Source of the DNA: Fundicoccus ignavus | GTDB taxonomy: Bacteria > Bacillota > Bacilli > Lactobacillales > Aerococcaceae | Direction: 5' to 3' | Assembly: GCF_009659375.1 (NCBI RefSeq) | Contig: NZ_WJQT01000004.1 | Coordinates: 1-64,000, forward strand | Length of the DNA: 64,000 nucleotides | Part shown: piece by piece, positions 33,310 through 41,628 of the stretch | Layout: the number at the start of each line of letters is the position of its first letter | Position numbering within the stretch: the first letter of the stretch is position 1 | Notes under the pieces: model-generated | The model's database searches: none | What the model was told of the DNA's origin: nothing | Seen by the model: the letters and a program-made list of their open reading frames with translations, nothing else | Made by a program: the position numbers and the translations under genes

Positions 33310-34377
33310 ATGTCAGAAGAAAAATTAATCAATGTCAGTGCAAAGGAATTAGAGGATTTGATTCAGGCTAAGTTGGAGTTGGCAGGTTTGCCGGAAGTTC
33401 AAGCGGTTGAAACAGCCAAGCATTTAGTTTATGCCGATTTATGCGGCGTGCATTCACATGGTGCGGTCCGGGTGGAATATTATTCTGAACGCATCAATAA
33501 AGGCGGTATTACACGTGAGCCGGAAATTAAATTTGAAAAAACTGGCGAAAGTTCAGCTGTCTTGCATGCTGACAACTCGCAAGGGCAATATGCAGCCAAT
33601 TTAGCTTTAGAGCCTGCCATTGAAATGGCAAAGGCATCAGGTGTGGCAGTTGTGGGCGTATCTAAGTGTGGACATACGGGTACTTTATCCTATTACTTAC
33701 GTAAAATTGCTGAAGCTGGTTTAGTCGGTATGGCGATGACACAATCGGATCCAATGGCAGTGCCCTTCGGTGGAGCGGAAGTTTACTATGGAACCAACCC
33801 TATCGGTTTCGGTGCACCAAGTTCGACTGAAACGCCATTAGTGTTCGACATGGCCACAACGGTTCAAGCATGGGGTAAAATTTTAGATGCACGTTCTAAA
33901 GGCCGTGACATTCCTTCGGACTGGGCAGTTAATGACAAAGGGGAGCCGACGACGGATCCTAATGCGGTGAGAGGTTTAATGCCAATTGCTGGACCAAAAG
34001 GTTATGGCTTGATGATGATGGTAGATATTTTCTCAGGTATGATAATGAACTTACCCTTCGGCAAGCACGTTAGTTCAATGTATCATGATTTACATGCCGG
34101 CCGTAATTTGGGTCAATTATACATTATCTTGGACCCAGCTCGTTTCGGTAATGCAGAGATGTTCAAAGAACATATCACACAAACCATGCAAGAATTAAAT
34201 GACATCAAACCAGCAACAGGTTACTCAAGCGTTCGCTACCCTGGTCAAGGGTCTAACCAACGTTATGAGAAGCATTTGAAGAACGGCATTGAGATTCCAG
34301 AAAGTATCATCAACTATCTAAAATCAGACGATATTCACTATAACAATTATGAAGGCCTAGGGGCTTTTGCTGACTAA
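33310..34377 (+). CDS. ureidoglycolate dehydrogenase-like oxidoreductase (LDH2/AllD)
   Basis: NAD(P)-dependent 2-hydroxyacid dehydrogenase of the malate/L-lactate LDH2 family, 355 residues. It closely follows AllD: GVHSHGAVRVEYYSERINKG, LHADNSQGQ, MTQSDPMAVPFGGAEVYYGT, FDMATTVQAWGKILDARS, GPKGYGLMMMVD and SSMYHDLHAGRNLGQLYI. AllD oxidises ureidoglycolate to oxalurate. No other allantoin genes are nearby and the partner is an SDR, so the true substrate may be another hydroxyacid. AAAGGAGCG precedes the ATG. First gene of a two-gene operon. Confidence 0.82.
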   Translation: MSEEKLINVSAKELEDLIQAKLELAGLPEVQAVETAKHLVYADLCGVHSHGAVRVEYYSERINKGGITREPEIKFEKTGESSAVLHADNSQGQYAANLALEPAIEMAKASGVAVVGVSKCGHTGTLSYYLRKIAEAGLVGMAMTQSDPMAVPFGGAEVYYGTNPIGFGAPSSTETPLVFDMATTVQAWGKILDARSKGRDIPSDWAVNDKGEPTTDPNAVRGLMPIAGPKGYGLMMMVDIFSGMIMNLPFGKHVSSMYHDLHAGRNLGQLYIILDPARFGNAEMFKEHITQTMQELNDIKPATGYSSVRYPGQGSNQRYEKHLKNGIEIPESIINYLKSDDIHYNNYEGLGAFAD

Positions 34378-34411
34378 GCTATTTAAATCTAAGGAATGTG
34401 AGGAAAATATT

Positions 34412-35170
34412 ATGTTTAATTACGCAGGGAAAGTAGTCGCTATTACAGGTGCATCAAGTGGGTTAGGTGTGCAAATGGCCAAAGGTTTCGCCGCTCAAGG
34501 GGCAAAAGTAGTGTTAATGGCTAGACGTGTGGAACGTTTAGAAGGATTAGCAAATGAATTAAAAGTAGCCGGTGCCGACGCTTTAGCAGTTGCTTTAGAT
34601 GTGACAGATGAAGCGCAAATCGATCAGTCATTGCAAACCATTCTAGATACGTACGGTAAAGTCGATGTATTAGTTAACAATGCCGGTGCTAGTGAAGGTG
34701 GCGCCATCACTGAAATGACTAACGATGCTTGGAACTTCACGATGGATTTAGATTTAACCAGCGTTTTTAAAATGACACGTGCTTATGCGAGAGTAATGAA
34801 AGAAGCGAATTATGGCCGAATTATCAATATTTCGTCAATGTATGGTTTGGTTGGAACGAACCAATTGCAAACCGCTTATCATGCATCAAAAGCTGCCGTC
34901 ATCAACTTCTCGAGAGCTGTAGCGGCTGAATTAGCTCCTTACAATATTACATGTAACACAATTTGCCCAGGTTACTTTGAAACAGAATTAACCTCTGGAA
35001 CGTTAGATACACAAGAATTTCAAGGTTATATGGATGTCACGGTACCAATGAGACGTTATGGAAAAGAAGGCGAATTGAATGCCGCAGCTATTTTCCTCGG
35101 TTCAGAAGAAGCAGCTTATGTCACAGCTGTGACTTTACCAGTTGATGGTGGTTGGTCAGCAACTAAATAA
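34412..35170 (+). CDS. SDR-family oxidoreductase
   Basis: Short-chain dehydrogenase of 252 residues. Cofactor motif TGASSGLG near residue 12, NNAG near residue 86, catalytic Ser in ISSMYGLVG and the Tyr-x3-Lys in AYHASKAAV, and a VDGGW end, all standard for classical SDRs. Closest general type is gluconate 5-dehydrogenase/3-oxoacyl reductase. Start ATG 34412 is preferred over the longer frame from 34367 because GTGAGGAAA precedes it and the family begins with a GKVVAITG-like strand. Co-transcribed with the AllD-like enzyme (34-base gap), perhaps in sequential steps of hydroxyacid catabolism. Confidence 0.88.
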   Translation: MFNYAGKVVAITGASSGLGVQMAKGFAAQGAKVVLMARRVERLEGLANELKVAGADALAVALDVTDEAQIDQSLQTILDTYGKVDVLVNNAGASEGGAITEMTNDAWNFTMDLDLTSVFKMTRAYARVMKEANYGRIINISSMYGLVGTNQLQTAYHASKAAVINFSRAVAAELAPYNITCNTICPGYFETELTSGTLDTQEFQGYMDVTVPMRRYGKEGELNAAAIFLGSEEAAYVTAVTLPVDGGWSATK

Positions 35171-35192
35171 TCAGTCTAACTAGCGATTTAAA

Positions 35193-35235
35193 CAGACCGG
35201 TCCTTTGTAAATGAGGGCCGGTCTGTCTGTTTGTC
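35193..35235 (+). terminator. terminator after the SDR gene
   Basis: AGACCGG and CCGGTCT arms with inner CC/GG pairing, then TGTCTGTTT. Confidence 0.8.
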
Positions 35236-35279
35236 TATTGTTTATTTTGCCTATTTTGTCTGGAGGGTGAAGGGATTAA

Positions 35280-35595
35280 GGTTTAAGCGCGATTAACTCT
35301 TCAAGTGTCACGGCTTCGGCCTGATAGCCATCCACGTCGAAACCAGAGTTAACATTGAACTCCTTAATAAAAGTATCGTAACCTGTCACTGGGTGTTGAA
35401 ATTTTCAGCTGTAATGGTATTGATGAGAGCTTCCGTTGCAGCTTGTGTTTGGGGATCCAACTCCCAATTATCTGGACGCAAGCGGCCTTGTTCGTCATAC
35501 TCTGGCTTGTCGCCATATAACATGTCGCGATAAATGCGGTCTTGATGCATAATCGGCGTTTCGTGTGTGCCGTTATCTTCCACAGTGAACGACAC
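35280..35595 (-). pseudogene. fabV C-terminal fragment
   Basis: Encodes a second, diverged copy of the last 100 residues of FabV: NGTHETPIMHQDRIYRDM, YGDKPEYDEQGRLRP, then, after a one-base deletion near 35390, TGYDTFIKEFN and SGFDVDGY to a LEELIAL end. The 5' boundary falls within a family C repeat fragment (ACGACACCGCT). It cannot make an active enzyme. It indicates an old second fabV copy, or a recombination product, in this lineage. Confidence 0.88.
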
Positions 35596-35603
35596 CGCTA
35601 TCT
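35580..35603 (-). repeat. family C fragment at the fabV pseudogene junction
   Basis: GAACGACACCGCT matches the right half of the full family C copies. It sits exactly where similarity to fabV stops. Confidence 0.5.
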
Positions 35604-36290
35604 TTATTGTGCAAAAGGTACGACGATTTCTTCAGACAAGCCACTTGGCGTATAGTAAGCGTCAATGCGAATAATCAAAGGAGACTCAGTATCTTCAATA
35701 ATCGGCTCCTTCACGGAAGTCACTTCTTCCACCGCCTCACCCGACGTTTCTTCAAGGTTTTCTGCTTCCATCATTTCATCAGTCGGATAGTTTTCCATCG
35801 CATATTCAGCGTAATAATAGTAAGCATTCTCGGTTAAAGCCAACGTCAACGGAATCGTTGCGCCACTCTTTAAGCGAATGTTGTTTAAGAAAGTCTCGCG
35901 ACCTTCTACTTCAAAAGCACGCTCGCTGTCCAACCACAGTTGCTTAATCGTCCTTTCATCTTCGCGCGCAAAGGTAATCATCCACATTTCGTTGTAAATA
36001 TCCAAAGGACCTTTCGAATCATTGGTATAATCCAAATCAATCAACAGACGATTGTCTTCAATACGTAAATTACTGAATACGAGTGTCGCATTGGTCGTTT
36101 CAAGTGTGTATAAACCTTCTGTGTTCGCACGTAATACCTTTAATTCAGCACGCTTTTCCTTAAGCGATGCTTCAAGACTCGCGATGTCCTCTGTCAAAGT
36201 AGCTATGTCATCTGCTTGAGCATTCACCATTATAGGAGCTGACCAAGCGAAACCGAGCAATAAGCACACGAAAATTAAAACTTTTTTCAT
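35604..36290 (-). CDS. secreted protein, DUF5067-like
   Basis: 228 residues. Signal peptide MKKVLIFVCLLLGFAWSAP with an SPase I site near VNAQA. A short coiled coil follows (ATLTEDIASLEASLKEKRAE), then a beta-rich domain with LRIEDNRLLIDLDYTNDSKG and a FLNNIRLKSGATIPLTLAL segment. This arrangement is typical of DUF5067/telokin-like domains, which are immunoglobulin-like. An acidic Glu-rich stretch precedes the last 30 residues. ATG 36290 follows GAGGTG; the longer frame from 36323 is unlikely. Role unknown, extracellular. Confidence 0.7.
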   Translation of the reverse strand: MKKVLIFVCLLLGFAWSAPIMVNAQADDIATLTEDIASLEASLKEKRAELKVLRANTEGLYTLETTNATLVFSNLRIEDNRLLIDLDYTNDSKGPLDIYNEMWMITFAREDERTIKQLWLDSERAFEVEGRETFLNNIRLKSGATIPLTLALTENAYYYYAEYAMENYPTDEMMEAENLEETSGEAVEEVTSVKEPIIEDTESPLIIRIDAYYTPSGLSEEIVVPFAQ

Positions 36291-36478
36291 CACACTGCAC
36301 CTCACTTTATCTCTTTTCTTCATTATACCTCCTTCCTGCTAGTTTGTTTCAAATCAATAAAAATTTAAACTTATCCTAAATTTCACCAAACAACGAGCTC
36401 AGACAAGCTTTTTGGCGCCATAACCAGTAAACTTAAACTAGCGTACATACTAGCAACACTATGGAAAGGAAGAGGAAG

Positions 36479-36934
36479 ATGGAAATTATTTTGATACGTC
36501 ATGAGAAAGCGGAAGCACTTCAAGAAGGAAAGACGGACCGCGAACGCCACCTGACAGATAGCGGTGTTCTAGCGATGCAGGCGGTAGTTCCAGCTCTGAA
36601 AGCTCACTTAGGCACAGCGCCTGTCTTGCTGTGGACGAGCCCAGCAGTCAGAGCGCGCGAAACGGCAACGGTTATTATAGAAGCACTCGACTTAGAACCG
36701 GCAACGGAACACGACTTTATTTATACAGGAGAATTTGCGAAATTTGAAGCAGCTCTTGTTGATTTAGATGTTTCAGATGATGCGAAACTCTTAATATTCG
36801 GTCACGAACCGACGCTATCCGACTGGATTCACAAGCTGACCGGCGAACACGTCAAGATGAAGAAAGGCGATATGGCCAGCCTCTACCTCACCTCAGAATC
36901 ACCATTCACTGCCAATTATTCCGGCAAAATATGA
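36479..36934 (+). CDS. SixA-type phosphohistidine phosphatase
   Basis: Histidine phosphatase superfamily protein, 151 residues, the short SixA length. The phospho-acceptor His is in LIRHEKAE at the N-terminus; the second catalytic His is in IFGHEPTLSDW. WTSPAVRARETATVI supplies the phosphate-pocket Arg. SixA proteins remove phosphate from histidine phosphotransfer or PTS proteins (NPr in E. coli). Being next to PTS genes is suggestive only. ATG 36479 follows AAAGGAAGAGG. Confidence 0.85.
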   Translation: MEIILIRHEKAEALQEGKTDRERHLTDSGVLAMQAVVPALKAHLGTAPVLLWTSPAVRARETATVIIEALDLEPATEHDFIYTGEFAKFEAALVDLDVSDDAKLLIFGHEPTLSDWIHKLTGEHVKMKKGDMASLYLTSESPFTANYSGKI

Positions 36935-36970
36935 CCCCACATAGCACGCGATATAAAATCATATTTTGGC

Positions 36971-37010
36971 TAAAGCCTCTAGACTAAGTAGTTGGTTTAG
37001 GGGCTTTTCG
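36971..37010 (+). terminator. terminator after the sixA-like gene
   Basis: AAAGCC and GGCTTT outer pairs with inner TCTA/TTTAG pairing, then TTTTCG. Confidence 0.6.
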
Positions 37011-37029
37011 AGGTCTTATATTCCTAGGC

Positions 37030-37073
37030 TTCCACTTCAAAGTGGAAAATGACTGTTTATGAAAACCTTTACA
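37030..37073 (+). promoter_or_regulatory. PRD-activator operator 1 plus cre
   Basis: TTCCACTTCAAAGTGGAA is a perfect 8-base inverted repeat; 12 bases later comes TGAAAACCTTTACA, one mismatch from the cre consensus. The same palindrome-plus-cre layout recurs at 37135 and before the PRD regulator gene at 41527. Confidence 0.65.
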
Positions 37074-37134
37074 CGGGTAAACTTTGGCAATATGATTAGG
37101 TCAGCCAAAGGGTAATAGATTTACCTAAGTGGAC

Positions 37135-37178
37135 TTCCACTTCGAAGAGGAAAAAGACGATTTCTGAGTGCGTTTACA
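37135..37178 (+). promoter_or_regulatory. PRD-activator operator 2 plus cre
   Basis: TTCCACTTCGAAGAGGAA (palindrome with one mismatch) and, at the same 12-base distance, TGAGTGCGTTTACA. The second copy is 105 bases after the first, about ten helical turns, and lies about 110 bases before the EIIC gene. Confidence 0.65.
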
Positions 37179-37285
37179 AAGAGAACTGATTTTAACTATA
37201 CTGAAAGCTCAGAAGTATTATGAGGAGGAGACGCAAAGTAAAATAGGTGGTCAGCAGTTAACAGGTTTGTTTAGGAGGAAAAAAG

Positions 37286-38593
37286 ATGGAAAACAATTTT
37301 CTGGATAAATTATCAAATTCGCTCGGGGCTGTAGCGAATCGTATTAACAATTGGCGTTACATCAAAGTAATTAAAAATGCATTTGCGGCTTTACTACCGG
37401 TGATTATCGCTGGAGCCTTTGGAACGCTATTCTCAGCGATGGTCTTCGATTCAACCAATGGTTTAGCACGTATCGGCTTCTTAAGTTGGTTAGAACAATT
37501 GAAGCCAATTTCCGCATCGATCAGTTATGTCACTTTAAGTTTCTTAACCATTTATGCCGTATTCCTGATTGGGATTGAATTAGCTAAATTGAACAATGTC
37601 AAAGGGGTCTTCCCAGGGATTGTTGCGGTTATGTCTTACTTGGCGATTAACCCAACATTCGTAGAGTTTGCGGATGGCGACACCATGCATATTGTAGAGA
37701 ATGTCCTAGGTAAACAATATACGGATACTAAAGGCTTATTCTTAGGGATGTTTGTCGCAATTATTTCGATTGAATTATATAGCTGGTTAGAAAACCAAGA
37801 TCGCTTGAATATTAAAATGCCTGACAATGTGCCGTCTAACGTGTCTGCATCGTTCTCAGCATTATTACCAACTGTTTTAACCGTTTCGGCGATGGCTGCA
37901 TTAGGTTTTGCAATCAAAGCTACCACAGGTTTATACGCCTATGACATTATGTACAAGATGATTCAAGAACCGCTTGAAGGCATCATTCAAGGTTTACCAG
38001 GAATCCTCTTCTTAATCTTTATTGCACAGTTATTCTGGGTAATCGGGATTCACGGAAACCAAATGGTCAAACCAATTCGCGAACCACTTTTACTAGGCGC
38101 AATTGCGATCAATACGGACGCATTCAATGCAGGTAAAGAATTACCAAATATTATTACAATGCCATTCTGGGACATGTACATGAGTATCGGAGGTTCAGGT
38201 GTAACGATTGGTTTACTAATCGCCATCTTCCTTGTAACGAAACGTAAAGATTACTTACAAATTGCGAAAATTTCTGCAGCACCAGGTATTTTCAATATCA
38301 ACGAGCCTTTAATCTTCGGCCTACCGATTATGTTGAACCCAATTTTAGCGATTCCATTTATTTTAACCCCAATGGTAACTGGCGCGATTGGTTACTTCGC
38401 GACTGCCGTTGGTTTTGCAGGCAAGGCCGTTGTGATGGTTCCTTGGCCAACACCACCGATTATTAACGCCTACATCGCAACCGCTGGGAATATTGGTGCT
38501 GTGATTACGCAAATTATTTGTATCGTTGTCGCAGTTTTAATTTACTTACCATTCGTAAAAGTTGCAGACCGTATGGTTAAAGAAGAAGCCTAA
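37286..38593 (+). CDS. PTS EIIC, lactose/cellobiose family
   Basis: Membrane translocator of 435 residues with about ten hydrophobic helices, for uptake of a beta-glucoside or related sugar. Family motifs: GVFPGIVAVMSYL, LFWVIGIHGNQMV, and FNINEPLIFGLPIMLNPILA near residue 335. No EIIA or EIIB domain is fused; matching EIIB (40111 and 43869) and EIIA (44194) genes are nearby. AGGAGG precedes the ATG. First gene of an operon with a GH1 hydrolase and EIIB. Two operator-plus-cre modules lie upstream. Confidence 0.93.
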   Translation: MENNFLDKLSNSLGAVANRINNWRYIKVIKNAFAALLPVIIAGAFGTLFSAMVFDSTNGLARIGFLSWLEQLKPISASISYVTLSFLTIYAVFLIGIELAKLNNVKGVFPGIVAVMSYLAINPTFVEFADGDTMHIVENVLGKQYTDTKGLFLGMFVAIISIELYSWLENQDRLNIKMPDNVPSNVSASFSALLPTVLTVSAMAALGFAIKATTGLYAYDIMYKMIQEPLEGIIQGLPGILFLIFIAQLFWVIGIHGNQMVKPIREPLLLGAIAINTDAFNAGKELPNIITMPFWDMYMSIGGSGVTIGLLIAIFLVTKRKDYLQIAKISAAPGIFNINEPLIFGLPIMLNPILAIPFILTPMVTGAIGYFATAVGFAGKAVVMVPWPTPPIINAYIATAGNIGAVITQIICIVVAVLIYLPFVKVADRMVKEEA

Positions 38594-38678
38594 GCCAAAA
38601 TACTAATTTAGACACTTCTCGCATTAAAATACATGATGATAATAGGACGTATTCTGGCAGTGGAGAGAAGGAGGCAAC

Positions 38679-40100
38679 ATGAATTATTCGATACCGGAAA
38701 ATTTTATCTTAGGTGCTGCGGCATCTGCTTGGCAAACGGAAGGTTGGTCTGGCAAGCAAGCGGGGCAAGATTCCTATTTGGATGCCTGGTATGAAGCCGA
38801 ACCCTTTGTTTGGCATCAAGGCTATGGCCCAGCAGTTGCCACCGATTTTATGAATCAATATAAGACAGACGTTCGCTTGATGGCAGAAATCGGTTTGACG
38901 CATTATCGAACGTCCATTAACTGGTCACGCTTCTTTACTGATTATGAAAATTTGGTTGTCGATGAAGCTTACGCCCAACATATTAGTGATGTGATTAACG
39001 AATTATTAGAAGCCGGTGTAGAGCCGATGTTTTGCTTGGAACATTATGAATTACCGAAAGCTTTGATGGATCGCTATGATGGCTGGTCCTCTAAGCACGT
39101 GATTGATTTATTTGTGGAGTATGCACGGATTGTTTTTGAAAGATATGGCGACCGTGTGAAACATTGGTTTACATTTAATGAACCGATTGTGGTGCAAACT
39201 CGAGTTTACTTAGATGCGATTCGTTGGCCGCATGAACAGAATTCCAAGAAATGGATGTTATGGAATTACCATAAAGTACTGGCAACAGCGCGCGTCGTTG
39301 AAGTGTATAAAGCTGGTGGTTATGCAGGGCGCATTGGGTGTATCTTGAATCCAGAAATGGTTTACCCACGTTCTAGTTCGAAAGAAGATCAAGCAGCTGC
39401 ACATTACTATGACTTATTGTATAATCGCGTATTCTTTGACCCGTTGGTGTTAGGTCAGTATCCGGAAGAGTTACTTGCATTGTGTCGTGAAAATGATATT
39501 TGGTTTGAGCCAACATCAGAAGAGTTGGCGCTGATTCGAGAGAATACCGTCGATTTTCTAGGCGTTAATCAATACTATCCTAAGCGGGTCAAAGCACAGC
39601 GGTTTGCTTGGGCGGAAGGTCAGCCTTTCCATCCGACGAAATATTATGAAGAGTTTGATTTGCCAGGTAAACAGATGAATAACTCTCGTGGATGGGAAAT
39701 TTATCCAAGTATTATGTACGACATGGCAATGTATTTAACGGAAAACTATCCTGATTTAGATTGGTTTGTCGCTGAAAACGGAATGGGTCAAATGGATGAA
39801 CAACGTTTTACAGATGAAACGGGCGTCATTCAAGATACTTATCGCATAGAGTTTATTCGTGAACATTTACGCTATTTGTTGAAAGCTGTTGAAGCAGGTG
39901 CTCGCTGTGAAGGCTACATGTTATGGGCCTTTACCGATTGTGTGTCACCCATGAATGCTTTCAAAAATCGCTATGGCTTAGTGTCTATTGATTTAGAAAA
40001 TCAACGTGCTCGTTCTAAGAAAGCATCTGCAAATTGGTACGCAACTTTAATACGTGAGCGCCAATTACAAGTAGCTGACTTATCTGACGAGCCGAAATAA
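38679..40100 (+). CDS. GH1 6-phospho-beta-glucosidase/galactosidase (first)
   Basis: Intracellular hydrolase of 473 residues acting on PTS-imported phosphorylated beta-glycosides. The acid/base is Glu 168 in TFNEPIVV and the nucleophile is the Glu of VAENGMGQ (about residue 367). The N-terminal ILGAAASAWQTEG and C-terminal YMLWAFTDCVSP are standard GH1 strands. Sequence only moderately resembles the second GH1 at 44533, so they probably differ in aglycone preference. GGAGGC precedes the ATG. Lies between EIIC and EIIB genes of the same operon. Confidence 0.92.
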   Translation: MNYSIPENFILGAAASAWQTEGWSGKQAGQDSYLDAWYEAEPFVWHQGYGPAVATDFMNQYKTDVRLMAEIGLTHYRTSINWSRFFTDYENLVVDEAYAQHISDVINELLEAGVEPMFCLEHYELPKALMDRYDGWSSKHVIDLFVEYARIVFERYGDRVKHWFTFNEPIVVQTRVYLDAIRWPHEQNSKKWMLWNYHKVLATARVVEVYKAGGYAGRIGCILNPEMVYPRSSSKEDQAAAHYYDLLYNRVFFDPLVLGQYPEELLALCRENDIWFEPTSEELALIRENTVDFLGVNQYYPKRVKAQRFAWAEGQPFHPTKYYEEFDLPGKQMNNSRGWEIYPSIMYDMAMYLTENYPDLDWFVAENGMGQMDEQRFTDETGVIQDTYRIEFIREHLRYLLKAVEAGARCEGYMLWAFTDCVSPMNAFKNRYGLVSIDLENQRARSKKASANWYATLIRERQLQVADLSDEPK

Positions 40101-40110
40101 AAGAAAGAAG

Positions 40111-40431
40111 ATGAAGGAAATGAGTAAAGTAAATATTATTTTAGTATGTTCTGCAGGTATGAGTACGAGTTTGCTTGTAACTAAGATGCAGAAAGCTGCC
40201 GAAGCGCGTGGCTTAGATGCCCATATCGAAGCGATCGCTTCTTCAGTTGCGGTGGATACATTGAAAGATACACCCGCAGATGTTTTATTGTTAGGCCCAC
40301 AAGTCCGTTTTCTAGAAGCTGATTACAAAAAACGTTTCAATGAAATTGAAGTTGCGATGATTAGTCCTCAAGACTATGGCATGATGAACGGCGAAAAAGT
40401 ATTAGATCAAGCACTTAGCTTAATCGGTTAA
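40111..40431 (+). CDS. PTS EIIB, lactose/cellobiose family (first)
   Basis: Cytosolic phosphocarrier of 106 residues. The phosphorylated Cys 13 is in ILVCSAGMSTSLLV. The P-loop-like fold continues with VLLLGPQVRFLEADYKKRF and a C-terminal GEKVLDQAL helix. It passes phosphate from EIIA (44194) to the sugar bound by EIIC (37286). Two start codons are possible (40111 and 40120); neither has a well-spaced ribosome site, and the upstream one is kept. Ends the first beta-glucoside operon; a terminator follows. Confidence 0.9.
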   Translation: MKEMSKVNIILVCSAGMSTSLLVTKMQKAAEARGLDAHIEAIASSVAVDTLKDTPADVLLLGPQVRFLEADYKKRFNEIEVAMISPQDYGMMNGEKVLDQALSLIG

Positions 40432-40435
40432 TAGT

Positions 40436-40472
40436 CAAGTCCCTTTCTTTTAATAGGAGAGGGGCTTTTCTT
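40436..40472 (+). terminator. terminator after EIIB
   Basis: AGTCCCTTTC and GGAGAGGGGCT arms (with wobble pairs), then TTTTCTTG. Confidence 0.7.
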
Positions 40473-40483
40473 GTAGTATAAAA

Positions 40484-40512
40484 GGAGTGTCGGTCTCCAG
40501 ACCGACACGATT
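40484..40512 (+). repeat. family C repeat, left half
   Basis: GGAGTGTCGGTC-TCCA-GACCGACACGA: the left hairpin of family C without the right half. Confidence 0.65.
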
Positions 40513-40671
40513 AGGGTATCTAATGTTGATGATTTAATCAAGGCGGATCAAAGAGTGGGAAGTTAGTGAGGAAAATTAAAAGCTCGGAAGAAATCGAATG
40601 TAGTTGTGTAGGGTATCAAGATATTAACTCTATTTTGTAATTATATTTATGATGAGAGGATATTCAATATA

Positions 40672-41363
40672 AATTAGCACTGACCTGGTCACCCGAACAG
40701 ATTGTGGGTCGCGATTATCAAGAGAAACTATCCTTTAAAACAATCTATAACTGGATTTATGAAGGCATCTTAAATGTTTCCTTACAAGTTCTAAGACACA
40801 AAGGTAAACGTCGCCAACCTCAAGAAACACGTGGTAAGTTCAATATTGGTCGGCCTATCTCCAAACGACCTAAGTCAGTTAGAAACAGACAAGAGTTTGG
40901 ACATTGGGAATTGGATACAATGGTTTCTTCACGTGGAAAGAGTAAAGGCTGTTTAGCGACTTTTGCAGAGCGTAAAAGTCGTTTATTCCTTGCTTTTCTG
41001 ATACCTAACCGCACTAAAGATGCGATGCACAATGTAATTGAGCAGTTAACAAGTAATCTGCCTGAGCACGCCTTAAAATCATTTACTTCCGATCGCGGGA
41101 AAGAATTCGCTTGCTATCCAGAAGTAGAGGCATCAGGCATTGATTTCTACTTTGCGGATGCCTACAGCGCTTGGCAAAGAGGGACAAACGAAAATTCGAA
41201 TGGCTTAATGCGCGAATTCTTTCCGAAGAAAACTGATTTAGCTAAAGTGAGTGAAACTGAATTATTCACGGCTTTATGGATAATGAATAATCGACCAAGA
41301 AAATGTCTGAATTATCAAACACCTTTAGAAAAATTCATGCACGAAACTTCATTGATTGAGTAA
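40672..41363 (+). pseudogene. IS30-family transposase remnant
   Basis: Encodes about 230 residues of an IS30 transposase: LTWSPEQIVGRDYQ, then GHWELDTMVSSRG (first Asp), FTSDRGKEFA (second Asp) and GTNENSNGLMREFFPK (Glu). The N-terminal helix-turn-helix, about 100 residues, is missing and there is no start codon with a ribosome site. Similarity begins abruptly near 40672. The element is therefore a 5'-truncated relic between the two beta-glucoside operons. Confidence 0.85.
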
Positions 41364-41411
41364 ATAAAAAATTGTCGCAATAATTATTGCAATTCGTCTT
41401 ATAAAAAAGGG

Positions 41412-41452
41412 ATTCAATGTTCAAATTCGGAGTTTGAGTTTGAACATTGAAT
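41412..41452. repeat. family F palindrome, single copy
   Basis: TTCAATGTTCAAA and TTTGAACATTGAA arms around a loop containing CGGAGTTTGA. Same design as the palindrome in the 177-bp repeats at 62008-62466, with coordinated changes (GTTTAAAC there, GTTCAAA/TTTGAAC here). Confidence 0.7.
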
Positions 41453-41526
41453 GATTGATTGCACGTGCCTCAGCTACTATCACAACCTTTGAGCGTAGCG
41501 TGGTGAATCATATTTTTCCTATGGGG

Positions 41527-41570
41527 TTCCGCTTTGAAGAGGAAGAAGTTCGTTTTTGAAAACCTTTACT
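41527..41570 (+). promoter_or_regulatory. PRD-activator operator 3 plus cre
   Basis: TTCCGCTTTGAAGAGGAA and, 12 bases on, TGAAAACCTTTACT, about 60 bases before the PRD regulator gene. Same module as at 37030 and 37135, pointing to autoregulation. Confidence 0.65.
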
Positions 41571-41628
41571 CTTGGCTTGGGAAGCAATACAATTTAAGTA
41601 GAAAGAGGCCATTAGGAGGTGTTTCAAC

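Noticed and set aside
33310-34377. Plain malate or L-lactate dehydrogenase call
   Set aside because: The sequence follows AllD blocks far more closely than Mdh/LDH2 generally, though substrate remains open.
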